This document shows, piece by piece, positions 11,475 to 23,310 of a stretch of 64,000 bases of DNA (the stretch's first letter is position 1; the number at the start of each line of letters is the position of its first letter). The position numbers were made by a program, and so were the translations under genes. Source of the DNA: Prunella strophiata (lineage: Eukaryota; Chordata; Aves; Passeriformes; Prunellidae); contig JAZBQD010000030.1 of assembly GCA_036583965.1 (NCBI GenBank), positions 58,157,551-58,221,550 of the forward strand. Reading direction: 5' to 3'. The notes below the pieces were generated by a model. The model was not told where the DNA came from, made no database searches, and saw only the letters and a list, made by a program, of their open reading frames with translations.

Positions 11475-14400
11475 CTCCTGAATTCTGGTTATAGCTACCT
11501 TTTTTCTACACACTTTAATTCCCAAATAATCTTTCCGATGGGTGCTAATTTGTACAACACTTGATGGAATTAGGACTACACTATTGATTTATGGAAAGAC
11601 TTCTCAGCTTTTACAACATTAGTTATTATCATGCTGTTCCTCCAAATAACTTGGTGACATTTTTGATGCAAGTATTTCATTGACTTATTTACAGACTTTC
11701 CTAGGTCTGCAGAGTTCCTGTGTTCCAGCTGGGACAAAAACAAATCTCAAGCCATGCAAATGCACTGCAGCACATTCTTCCTACTTGCTCCAGTGTAGGC
11801 AGTTGATTTAGGTAGTTTTGAAGCAATTACCATCTATGAAACCAGGGAAGCCTAAAACTGAATATCAGGTGATTTTCCTTCGCTAATTATTTTTGCAATA
11901 CCTTCTGATCTTGACTGACAACTTTGTGTCATCTTTCTACCTCACTGCACAATCTTCTCCTTCAGATCATTAATAAAATTTATTAAAAAACATGGAGTTT
12001 AATGTGAAACCTCAGAGCACCTCTCTGTTAATGTGCTGGTATTTTTTTAATCTTCACATTTTCTGTTTCTTAACCAATTCTGTCAGTTTTATCTCCCTTA
12101 GTCTATCTTTAATACTAAAAATAATTTGTGCTATACCTATCACCAACAATTTTCAAATTTGTTCCTTTTTTCTCTTTAAAACATCTCTCACCTGGTTTAA
12201 CAGTCTACAATAATCTAGATGCTGATATTGATCTAATCAATGAAAAGATGCTAAGCAGCCTCATATTACTGGTGCCTCGTGTTGGAAAAAAAATGTATGA
12301 AAAGAGGCAGTGTAAGTGTAAGTGACATATAATAAATACTGTCGGTGCCAATGAATCTAGAATTTCTTTCTGATCAGTGTCGACAGTAAGAATGTCTGTA
12401 CCAATATTTCAGAAAGACTATATCCCATTAGTTAAGGACCTTTGGTTGGGTCATGACAGAATTGCGAATAGAAAGTTACCAGACTTGAAAAAATTTCAGA
12501 TATTGTATCCTGCTTTATAGAGAAAGGAGGGATACTACTATTTAGACCATTATAAACTACGGATGAAGCTCCAAGTCTATCTTTGAGGATGAAACCAATC
12601 CTAATGGGATGTGTGACACATGCTCTGTAGAAAGCTTCTGAATTGAACCATCAATATGAACACAGTAGGAAAAACGTCTAACATCTGAAAACCAGCTCTG
12701 AGGTGAGATGAATTTTCCAGCCACATAAAAACTGATCTGTTCTAGCACAGAGAATCTAAAGTTTAGGATTCTGACTTGTTTTCTGTGGGTATCTATATGT
12801 CACCAGTTTTTTAAGAGGATAACTAAGGTGGTTAGGTGCCTAATTTTCATATTGATGTAGGCAGGATGAACCTGTCCCGAGACAAATAGATGAGTTGGTT
12901 ATCATTAACAGTGGAATATCTGTGTATGTTAGGGTCACCTATGAGATAAGATGAAAGCTGAACTGTGATTGCATTTTTAGTATCTAAACTTTGTTGACAT
13001 TCCACTTTAAGCACTTAGGTTCTCATTTGGATATAGCCAGTTGAGAGCATAGAACAAAACCTCAGCTGAAGGTTTTCAGAACTGGTAGTCCCAGTTCTTT
13101 CAGCAAATAAAAGCTTAAGGTATCCCCTTCACAAACATCTGTACACCAAAAACATCCTAGATATTGACAGGCACATTTAGTTTTCGTTCTGACCTTGGTG
13201 TAGTGAGGGATGCTTACAGAGGATCTCTCTCACTGTTCCTCTGCTTCCTTTCCCTTCAGCTCCTTCAAATATCCTGCAAGCTCTCCCTCCAATATTGATT
13301 TGCAAATGACCTCCCTTTCTGACATGGAAATTATGTATTTCAGGACATAACTTAATGCATTTCTGACATATCTTAAAAGCCATTTTTAGCAAGATTCTAA
13401 AGCTAGGAATACTTCCTCCTTGTCTGTGGCATGCTCCATCTTTTGAGACCTATGAGGTACTCCCAGACTGCTTGGTGCCTTAAAGACAATGAAGTTTCCC
13501 TTGATTATATCATTCTTCATTAACAAAAGGCTCAGAAGTTCACTGGCACATCAGTTCTTTTTATATTTTGCAAAAGATCCTAAACAGCTTATTAAAAAAG
13601 CAATAACAGTATAGATTAATCATTATGAGGCTGTCTATATTACAAAGTTTTGAATTAATAAAAAGCTATTATTTTTTGTGTAAATTCAAATGTGCAGTCT
13701 TTATTTATTAACAGTTTTGACTAACAGTGATGTGTGTCACTATTTGTCTTTCTTATCCCTGACTTATTCATAGCCTTACACACTTGGTTTTATCTCAGTC
13801 TGAGAGTGACCCAGCCTCAGGCTCAGGTTGTGTTGTCTCCTCCAGTCTTTGCTGGCTGCATATCTGGCCGAAAGTCTTTAAGAAGGGGGAAAAAACCCAA
13901 ACTTGAAAAAAAAAAAAAAGATAAAAAAGAACAACATAGTATGATCTAATCTTATTTATTTATTTTCAACAGAAGAAGCTAACTTAAATCAAAGATTAAA
14001 TTAATGTAGTTGTTCTCTCAAAATATTACCTTTTTTTAACTTGATTGTACAGATTATATTGAAGTATCTGTAATGGTCCTCAGAATCTGGTTTATATTAG
14101 ACTAAGAAACCTGCATGTTTTTCCCACGTGAGCCATAATCTTTTCTAGCACTTCTTTTTTCTTTGGTTCAACAAAAACAATAAATTTGTAAATAGCATTT
14201 TCTAATGTCTTTAGACTTTTACACGTTTTTTTTTTGTTTGTTTGTTTGTTTTTTTTTTCCACAGAAATGATTTTGCCTCTGCCTAGGCACATGAAGCTAC
14301 TTACAGGATTTAGCATGCTCAAAAGTTGTTAGCAGTTTGTCAATGCAATAAGGTTAAGGTGAAAATGCTTTAGGTAGAAATATACATATCAACATAGCAG

Positions 14401-17087
14401 AAATAGATGACAGCAACTGATTTGTCTACATATTATAGAATACTAAAGGTCCTATTCCTGCTTGTTCATGATTTTCCTTTCATAATGGTGTCATAAATAT
14501 TTCATCACTGAGATAATTTTTTTTTCTCCTTTGTAAAACCCAATTTCACATTCACTGAATCTGTAGAACATTAATTTCCCATCTTTCTACCTCACAAATA
14601 AAACCAAACCAAATCCTACAATTTTTTAAAGTTATGTAACTTATCAATACTGCTTTCTGATGTCATAATTACCATGTCTTCTTGTAGCCCAGGTTATTTA
14701 AATCAGGAGACTGAGAAAAAGAATACATACACTTGTGTCCAATGAAGGACAACTTGCTGTGAAAGGTGCATGTTCAAACCCAACCTCTAAGTTATGTTAT
14801 CTTCTCATTTGTAGTGTTAGCATAGAGAGATTTAATGGCCTGCATTGTTGAAGACACAGTTGCTTCTCATCAGGAAATATCCATACCTACACTTAAACAG
14901 AAAAAAGGAAATCAGATTACTTGTGAATGTGATTCTGTGTTATATAAATTGAGATTTTTTTGGTGTATTTTTACAGTGAACATAACTGCTTCTTTAACCA
15001 TCTTTATTCAGTATTATGATTTACCCTGACAACTGTTTTACTGATAAGATAACTTTGCAGGATTAATTATTAATGTGTTTTATTTTATTTTAGTCATGCA
15101 ACTGACTGAAATTCTGCACCAGTCATTTGGTCAAAGTCTAAACACAAAAAAAATATCTGCTCTGAATTAAGGAGAGATTACAGTAAACAATCTGTTTGTG
15201 TACTTTCTTTTAGCTAAATCTAGAATTCAAAGCAAGCAAAGACATCAGCCCAATTCATGATTCTCTTGAAGCCAGTTCTTTGCTCTGTGAGGATTTGAGA
15301 TTGTGGTTTTGAAATACAAAGTTGGAAAAAAAGATTATGTCAAAGGCCATAAACTGTAAAGAAAAAAATTTGTATCTAATTTATGAAGTTTGGCAAGTGT
15401 TGTATTTTTATGGTCATTTTCTGTCCTTTTTTTTTTTTTTTTTTCTTAGCTGAAATGTCAAATAGAGTTCTGTAAAGCATAACACATGTGCTTCCCATTC
15501 TCTGGTGTGGATATATTCTGCTTTTTTGGGCATTCTTTCACTGTCAATACTTACATCTGTTGTTTAAAATGCTATTCCTGATACAATTGTTTTTTAAATG
15601 CAAACCCATATGTGTGATCTCCAGAGAAACTGGTAAATTTTACCAAATAGGCATCCCTAAATTGCATGCCATCTGCAGCTAGTGATGAGAAGACTAAACC
15701 CAGTCATCTGTGATCTTCCACCGCTGCATCTATCATTTTGATTGGCTCTAGGGAAATCAACAGCTTTTGGCTTGAACTTGTCTCACCCCAACAGGTTATT
15801 ATGGACTGGTTGAGATGTACTGGCTAAAGAAAGATTTCTTTTATCCACAGTTGGGGCTCAAACTGTTTTCTTGTGGAAACCAGCAGAAAAACTCCAAATT
15901 TCAATAGAGCAAAAGCAGGCACATACTCTAGCTCTGATTCAGATTTTTTGAGGTATAAGTGTGCAGGCTTACTAACTCAGAAAGGCTGTTAAAATATGTA
16001 AAGCGTGGAAGAATTTAAGAAACGTTATTATTGCCTATGTAATTGTAAATTAATATTACTAGGAAAAAACCAATGAACTTCTCAGAACAGCATGTTCACA
16101 TTCTGAAGGCATAATTGTCAAAGTGGGAATTAATGTGTAATAGCATGTGGGACTTTAGGATCATCTGAGAAAGAGAGAGAGAAAAAAAAAATTGAGAAAA
16201 TAATAGATAGATGCCACCTCACTGGGGAAAAAGGCCTCTGAAATCCCATTGATCTTCCAATATTATGTTGTCCCTCTACCCCCACTATTCATTTCCACCT
16301 CATGACATATTCCTTTAAATTAATAAAAGTTTTGTGAGCTAATTAAAACTGCAGTTAAAAAAAATTAACCGGAAATATACTAAGATACACTTTGTTCTAA
16401 CTGACAAAAGTCCTGGCTAATATAAGTGCTTAAACTTCCTGAGCCTTACTAAACACTTCATAATTTTTATTTATTTATTCCCTAACTAGATGAACTAATA
16501 AAGTCAGAAAACAAGATCTGAGAGCCAGCTCTGAGAAAAAAAACCTGAAAAACCCAATCACAAAACTGACCATATCAGTGTTAAAATTAATCTTTGGTCT
16601 TCCAGCTATGTTTGTTTTCAAGTTCTGTCCTCTGTACTAAAAGCTTAATATGCACATTTGTCTTGCTCCTAGAGCATCTGTAAGATCAAATTCCCCATGG
16701 AATTTAAGGGAAAGGATGGCTGGTGTCTCTAAACAGCTTTATTTAATGTCTAGGTGCTGTTCTGCCTCAAAAATGTTAGAGTGCCTAAAGTACATGTGTT
16801 ACAATTCAGCTTCAGTTGCCTAGGAAGATTTTTTTAAAGGTCACAAAGTAAAGAATCATTGAAATTTGGGAATGTCTAAGATATTCTGAGTGGTAGTCTT
16901 AAGGATAACAATTTGGGGATGATGATTTCTAAACTGCATGTTTATATGATGTTTGATGCCTGAATTATGTTTTTGGTCCTTTAATTTGTAGCAGGGCATC
17001 TCAGGCCCCACCAAAAGCTTATTGATTGCTTGCTAACCAGTGAGATAACTCAAGCAGGACAAGCTGTCTTACAGTGAGTTATTTCGG
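11475..17087. other. AT-rich unique sequence, no gene seen
   Basis: Long AT-rich stretch. Contains a GTTT repeat inside a T-rich tract (about 14227-14258) and an 18-base T run (15427-15444). No recognisable coding, RNA or repeat family. Confidence 0.5.
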
Positions 17088-17570
17088 TGTCATGGGGTTA
17101 ACACTGATCTGGCATCTCCCAGCTGCCAATAAACATCTCACTGCTGAAGTGAGATCTGGGAAGATAAGCTGGATTTCTGACCAACAGACACCTCACTTTA
17201 AGACTATAGAAGCAGCACCAAACTTCCAGAAAGCAGAAATCTTCTACACCTTCCCTGGAAATGTGAGGAGTTTCTCCTGTGGGTAGGGATACCTGCTTGT
17301 GGTTCCTGCCCAGGGTTTAAGTGAAAGGGCTCTGTGTATGTTATTGTGGTTTTGGTGGTAAGTTAAATTTGACTCCTAATCAATAATATTTCTTTTGCTG
17401 GCTTTAATATAGGTACCTCAATGTCATGTGCTCCTTTATGTTGGCGCTGTAATCGACTAGTAGCTCCTTTAGTTTTATACTGTGTAGTGAGTAATTCTGA
17501 TTAAGGTCTTTCATCTGTTATCTCTTGATAGTTTAATAATAAAAATTCATTTTTATAAATAGTCCTGATT
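17088..17570. mobile_element. Possible LTR-like element
   Basis: Begins tgtcatggggttaacactg, which resembles the inverted terminus of a common avian ERV LTR (TGTCGTGGTTTAACCCC). Some 420 bases later there are polyadenylation-like words (aataataaaaattc). The internal sequence does not otherwise follow the LTR families seen elsewhere in this window. No target-site duplication was found and the right end is a guess. Confidence 0.3.
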
Positions 17571-19634
17571 TGCCATCATAAGAACCTGCAGGCCAGAGTG
17601 GTTTTTTTTTTTAAATTTAAGCTGTTGCCAAAATCCAAGGCTAACGGCAGGGCTTGTCTGAAGCTCCCACTCCTCCCACGATATCATTAGATTCTCAATG
17701 CTTTAGTTTTCCACGTGTGAAATGCAAAATATATCTTCCTCCCACAACTGAATGCTGTGAGAGAAAATAATATAAAGATTGTTGAAATCTTCAAGTCCTA
17801 CAGGAGTCTATTTGGTAGCATCCCTATTGAATAAGTTTGACATAAGAATTTGAAGATTATAAGATACATCATGAAAGAAAAGGGAAAAAACAATATAAGA
17901 TGGAAAAAATGGAACAAATTAACTGGGAGATAAAGCACTGTAAAAATATTTTTACTGGCTTTTTATGGTACTCTTGTTCATCAATTTTTCTTAAAATATT
18001 CTGCACAAAGATTTAAAGGCATTTCAAACCAATCTTTCCATTCTACTTGATTTCTTAGGAAATCAGATGCTTAAACCCTTTAATTTTTTTTTCTGCCATG
18101 AGTGGCTAAAAATTCAAAATTGAGATGTTCTGAGCTTGCATTTGTAAAATATTTTGCATAACATTTTCCCACTGAAGCTAAGATTCACTGTGAGTTGTTT
18201 CACTTCACCTCCATGCTCAGTGGTGTAGCATCAGTCCCAGTCTCACCAATATGTTTCAACAAATGTATAAATTTGGGGAAGAAGGAAAAATCAATTACAA
18301 CCAAAATGATAAAAAAACCTCTAAATAAATAGGCTAAATTGCTGTGTAAATTTTTCACATTATTGTTGTTACAATTAAAGACAGAAAAAAACCCAACAAA
18401 ATAATATTGTGAGGCATAGACAGCAGAGTCACCCTCAGAGAGCAGCAAATTCCTTTATAATAGTTTATGCACAGTTTGCTATCACCAGTGTATTTTGCTG
18501 AAAATATATGAACTGATGGCAGACTCTGACTGCAAAATCCATCAGACATTTTCTGTAAGTGCTTCAACATGACTCTGCAAGCAGCAGAAAATAGGAAAAG
18601 GCCTTTGCATTTTGAAAACTTTGCTCAGAATAAGGATATATTATTTTATAACCCCACTTGAAAGAGCCACAGGACCATCACAGTGACTTTTCCAAATTAT
18701 GTTCTTTCCCTTCAAAGTATTGCTCACTTAGATGTCTGAAGAAAGGTGAGACCTTTCTATTGATTTTTCAAGTGTTTTTTTGCTGGTGTGCATTCCTCAA
18801 GACTAATGTTAGTGCCCTCTCACAGCTTTGCACCATTACCTTTATTTATTACATTTACCAGAAACATTTCCTCTTTGATTTCCAGTACCCAAAATCATGA
18901 GTAGCTGCAACAGCTGGAAAAAGATCAACACTCTAGTGCTACCAACTCAGGCCTGCAAAAGCTAACATGGAATTATTATCTAAGTCAATGCTAAGAAATA
19001 TTTATTAGTATCTATTTTTATATAATGAGAGATGAATAGTAAGAATGTAAAGTGAGTTTCATGCACTTTTGTATTTTCAAAGGGCAAAACCACACCCCTG
19101 TGATGTCAACAAGGGCTTTTGTTATTGACTTAGGTGAGGATAGGATACTTTTGCTTCATAAGGAGAGGTGTAGGAAAAAGGATGAGGGTGCAGGCTTTCA
19201 GTTACATTTTATTTTAACTCTCTGCAGTTGTAGAATCCACAAAACTTTTCTCCACATGCAAAAGATGAAGACTGATTCCTAACTAAAGAGGAAATGACAT
19301 CCAGTCAATGAGAGAAGATGGGTAAGATGGCAAATTTCAGCAAACTGAAAATCTTTTGCTTATGAAAAACCCCCTGTTTTCCCAGTGTTCATGAAGAGAA
19401 GACATGAGAAGTTGGGGATTTCATGTCAGAGTTCTGTAACCCCATGCTACATGAAACTCAGCTATACTTGAGAGGGATAATGGAGGAATTGACATTACAA
19501 GTATTTGAACAATTATCTTGAAGGAATCTGAGTATTTTAAACTCTCATTTATTACATCATTTTTCTACCTTACAAGACTGACTAAGGGTAATTCTTTAAC
19601 TTTCAGCTTCTATTTGAAGGCAATGTAACAAACC

Positions 19635-19666
<32 letters not shown>

Positions 19667-21949
19667 CCATTTATTTTGGAGGCAAATGCTAGCAACAACA
19701 TGGAAATTGTACTTTCAAGATTCTATGGAGATGTACTTCTTGGCTGTGCTACCCTGCCTATCAATATGGATATCCTGTTTCTGAGCTTTTTGTAGTGTTT
19801 TATTGTGACAGTTTAGACTGAAATCTTTCCTTTATCTGTATTTTTAAAAGACCTAGTGAAGAAAACCAATAGTTTCTCTATTATCTGTTCCCTTTCCCTT
19901 CTAATTGTGAATCTGCTAGCAAAAGTTTTAAATACAAAAAAGAAAGAGGACAGCTTTCACAAAAGTAGAAGCTACAGATTTTTTTTCTTAAATTTCCGAA
20001 ACAACAGAGGATGGAAGTGTATGATTTTACGAAAAACGTGACTGTGATTTTTTTTGTTTGTCTCTGAAGTTTTTTCTCTTTCCTTTGGTGACACTTCAGG
20101 TAAAATCTATTTTGCATATTTTATTTTGTGTACATGAAAAATACATACACAACCTGCAGTTGTCTCCATGCTTGTGGTGTGCTGCACTCAAGCTGCTCCT
20201 CTGAGACAAGGAAAGCCTGCCTTGTCTCTCTAACCTACTGTCAAAGAGGACATAATTATGCAGATTCCGTGGTACATTGATCTTTGTTTGGGGCACACAC
20301 AGAAGTGTTGCAGTTTGAGCTACAGGGCATGGAAATCCTTTTCCACTCACTTCCATACAGAAGATGAACAATGGAGAACCTTTTAATAGAGTGGCTGAAG
20401 TGAAAAGCCATCAGGGTGAATACACAACTCAGAAAACATAATAAAGGAAACTGCAGGAGGGGGCAAAAAAAAGAGACACTGGCTGCTGACTCCCACTGCT
20501 TTGTCTTCACTCTCCCAACTTTGTCCACTATAATCTGGATTTTGCTTTGTTCTTGTCATTGAATATGCCCTTTGGAGTGACCCGATAACAGTGACCCTTC
20601 TGGAGTTCACAAGCACAACAGATGCCAGCTTGTGCTGCATAATAAAAGGGGATGTTCTCATTGTTGCATTCCAAAGACACTGCTCAAGCTGGTTCAAATA
20701 AAATGAGAGCCAAACATAGTCTTCACCAATGCCTCTATCCATATGAAATAATATTGTCACTGTTTGTTTAAAGTGTAATTTTCCATAATGTATCCTGTAG
20801 TCTAATTTTTCTGGCTATCTGTACACACAAATTCTGGGGTATTTGTAGACATTGCAGGTAAATAAATTGTGAATTGTTCCCAAAGCTGATAGAGAGAGAA
20901 GAACAAAGCTCATGCCAGAGAATGTTCTAAAATTGAGTACCATAGATGATAATGACCAGCACTAAACATGTTACCAGATAAGCACAAAATGGCTGAAAGA
21001 GACATTGTGACCGATTCCCCTTCTAACAGTTCTGATCTGTGATGAGAAGTTGCTTAGCTAGAATAATATTTTCTTACATGCTAGTATAATTTTTAAGTAT
21101 GAAATTTATGATTTTTCACAGCCTAGATAGAATAGGATGAGGAAGCACATCAGCAAGATCTAAGAATAGAGGAATAGCTTTTGGCTGAATTAACATTTGC
21201 CCATGAAACTCTTTATAGCCTCAAAATTTTTGCAGCAGGAATTATCTTACCCACCTTCTGACATCTATAATGTGAATATGTACATGTGAGCTACTATTTG
21301 CAAATTTATTCAGTGACAAATGAGAGAACTAGGCACACTCATCAGGTGTGCTCCAACTGGCCAATTTTAGCTGTCTACTCCAGGCTGACTGGACTCAAGC
21401 CCTAGAAGTGCCTGCTTTTTTTTTTCACTGGCTGTAGACTGTTTCAGACACAGCAGCAAGCTAAGATGCAGCAATTTACTGATTGAAGAGACAGATACAG
21501 CTAAAGCACAGTCTGATTAACACTCTCTGCCTTCATGTTTGAACAAAAGATTTACTGAGAAGCAAGAAACTAGCACAAGTGAAGAAATCTCCCTTTGGTC
21601 AGTTGAATTCTATCCTCAGTAAGTCTTACTGACTAGGAATGTATAACTCCTCCTAAACACAAAGAAATAAAAAACTCTAAAAAAATTCAAATAGATTTTG
21701 TATTCTGAGTGAGTAAATTCCTTTCTACAGTGGTTTCACTGAGTTTATGCTGTGGGAATACCATGCTGATTTAGCTGTGATTGCACTTTCCACACTCACT
21801 GGAGCAGAATGAAGCAGGTTTTGTCCTTATTTAGTCCAAATTGTATTTGTTCATATAGTCTAGTCATGTTGTCCTTGTTTTCAAAAAGGTTTCAGCTCTG
21901 TCTGGAAATGTTTCTCCCATTATTTTGCAACTCTCTTTAGAAATGTCTA
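17571..21949. other. AT-rich unique sequence, no gene seen
   Basis: Contains a 29-base T run (19638-19666). The longest open frame of the window (minus strand, about 20383-20760, roughly 125 codons) lies here. Its translation has no domain, signal peptide or family signature I recognise, and overlapping minus-strand frames of similar length run beside it, so I treat it as chance. Confidence 0.5.
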
Positions 21950-22435
21950 GGGAATATTTCCAGGTCTTGGAGATCTGTTATGCTTCAGATGTTCTAATTC
22001 CTTGATCACCTGTTCTGGCTGAATTGTACCTCCTTCGATATTTTTTCTTCCTCTCCTGGGAAATTTATGTCTGTTTCTGACAGCCATCCCAAAACCTTAT
22101 GTGTGAACACAGAGGCAAGGAATTCATTTGATTGTGCTTTAGTTATGTCTGTCTCTTCAGTCAGTGAATTACCCAGGCTGGCTCTTAGAATTCTTCCAAT
22201 GACCTCTTGTTCAATCTGTTCTTGAAGAAAAAAACCCCATTGTTATTTATCTTAACCTCTTCTGCAATTTTCCTTTCATTTCACATCTTTGCTATTCCTA
22301 GCAGATCACTGTGTTTTCTAATGTGTTATGTCATCTCTTCAGTTATGCTCATTCTTTTAATACCTTTCATCAGCCTCTTTGTGGTCTTTGAATTACTTTT
22401 GTACTGATTCCTTCAATTTTGTTGTTGGGGCTTTT
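21950..22435 (-). mobile_element. Possible old CR1/L3-type LINE ORF fragment
   Basis: The block around 22107-22205 (gtgaacacagaggcaaggaa, then attcattt) resembles the antisense of the amniote CR1/L3 region between endonuclease and reverse transcriptase. There, a stretch reading as gtgaatactgaagcaaag occurs in many reptile and bird copies. Heavily decayed. It directly abuts a younger CR1 in the opposite orientation. Confidence 0.35.
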
Positions 22436-22794
22436 CTTTTCAGATACTAGATAATTCTGGTAATGTCAGAGCACAGTTTGAATACTGTGTGCAGTTCTGG
22501 GTCCCACAATTTAAGAAGGATGTGAAGGTCCTTGAATGTGTCCAGAGAAGGGCAACAAGGCAAGTGAAATTACTTCAAGGAATGTTCTATGAGGAGCAGC
22601 TGGAAACTTTGGGCTTGTCTAGTTTGGAAAAAAGGAGGCTGAGGGTAACATCCTTGCTCTCTACAGCTTTCTGAGGAGGGGAAGTGGAGAGGAGGAGCTG
22701 ATCCTTTCTCCCTGGTATCCAGTGATTAAATACATGGGAATGGTTTGAAGCTGCACTAGGAGAGGTTCAGATGGAAGCATTTCTTTACCAAGAA

Positions 22795-22800
22795 GGTAGT
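22795..22800. repeat. Target-site duplication, left copy
   Basis: GGTAGT immediately before the LTR, repeated at 23110-23115 immediately after it. A third copy at 22808-22813 lies inside the LTR, but the TG...CA ends favour the boundaries given. Confidence 0.8.
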
Positions 22801-23109
22801 TGTGGGAGGTAGTACTGAAGGTAATTTCACCCCCTGAAGAGTTGCAGCTGTTCTAATTACTAAAGATTGGGAACAGGTGTCCCCTTAATAGGGCACAGGT
22901 ACATCCAATGACATTGAGTAATATAAAAGGAGGGGCCAGCAAGAGAGGAGAGATAGGATTCAGTTAGCAGTGCTGTGGTGAAGAAGGGAGAGAGGAGTTA
23001 GCTCTGCAAGTTACCTGAACTTGTGAAAAGGTATGGGACTTTCCACAGCAAGATAACATTTCAGAGCTTGCTGTTATAACTAGTAACCTTATCTGTGTCA
23101 ATAATGACA
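22801..23109 (+). mobile_element. Solo LTR nested in CR1, 6-bp TSD
   Basis: A 309-bp element that starts TGTGGGAGG, ends AATAATGACA and so has the TG...CA ends of an LTR. It is flanked on both sides by GGTAGT (22795-22800 and 23110-23115). Removing it and one GGTAGT restores a continuous CR1 ORF2 end, which shows the insertion directly. TATAAAA at 22922-22928 fits a U3 promoter on the plus strand. A 6-bp duplication is typical of class II (ERVK or alpharetrovirus-like) avian elements. No internal viral region remains, so it is a solo LTR made by LTR-LTR recombination. The family name is unknown to me. Confidence 0.85.
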
Positions 23110-23310
23110 GGTAGTCAGATGCAATAACACGGTTCCTAGAGAAGTAGTCAATGCCCCAAGCCAGTCAAGTGTTTAAGTGACATTTGGACAATACCTTTAA
23201 TAAAATATTTTAATTTTTCTTTAGCCCTGAATTGGTCAGTCAGTTAGACTAGATGATTATTGTATGTTTCTTCTGTTTGAAGGGTCTCATTCAGTTCTAT
23301 TCCATAATTT

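Larger units (their letters stand above)
22466..23310 (+). mobile_element. CR1 LINE, 3' part, interrupted by a solo LTR
   Basis: A 5'-truncated CR1 covering the C-terminus of ORF2 and the 3' end. Translation from 22489 gives the family's conserved run with [10 protein letters not shown] and [12 protein letters not shown], then a frameshift near 22670. After the LTR insertion (22801-23109) the element resumes with the ORF2 end (a VPREVV-type segment) and the 3' terminus (gactagatgat, then attcagttctattcc). CR1 elements move by target-primed reverse transcription and are usually 5' truncated like this one. It is dead: frameshifted, with stops and an insertion. Confidence 0.93.

Noticed and set aside
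20383..20760. Longest open frame, about 125 codons, minus strand
   Set aside because: Its length is about what chance gives in 64 kb of AT-rich DNA in six frames. No domain, signal or family signature, and no splice context.
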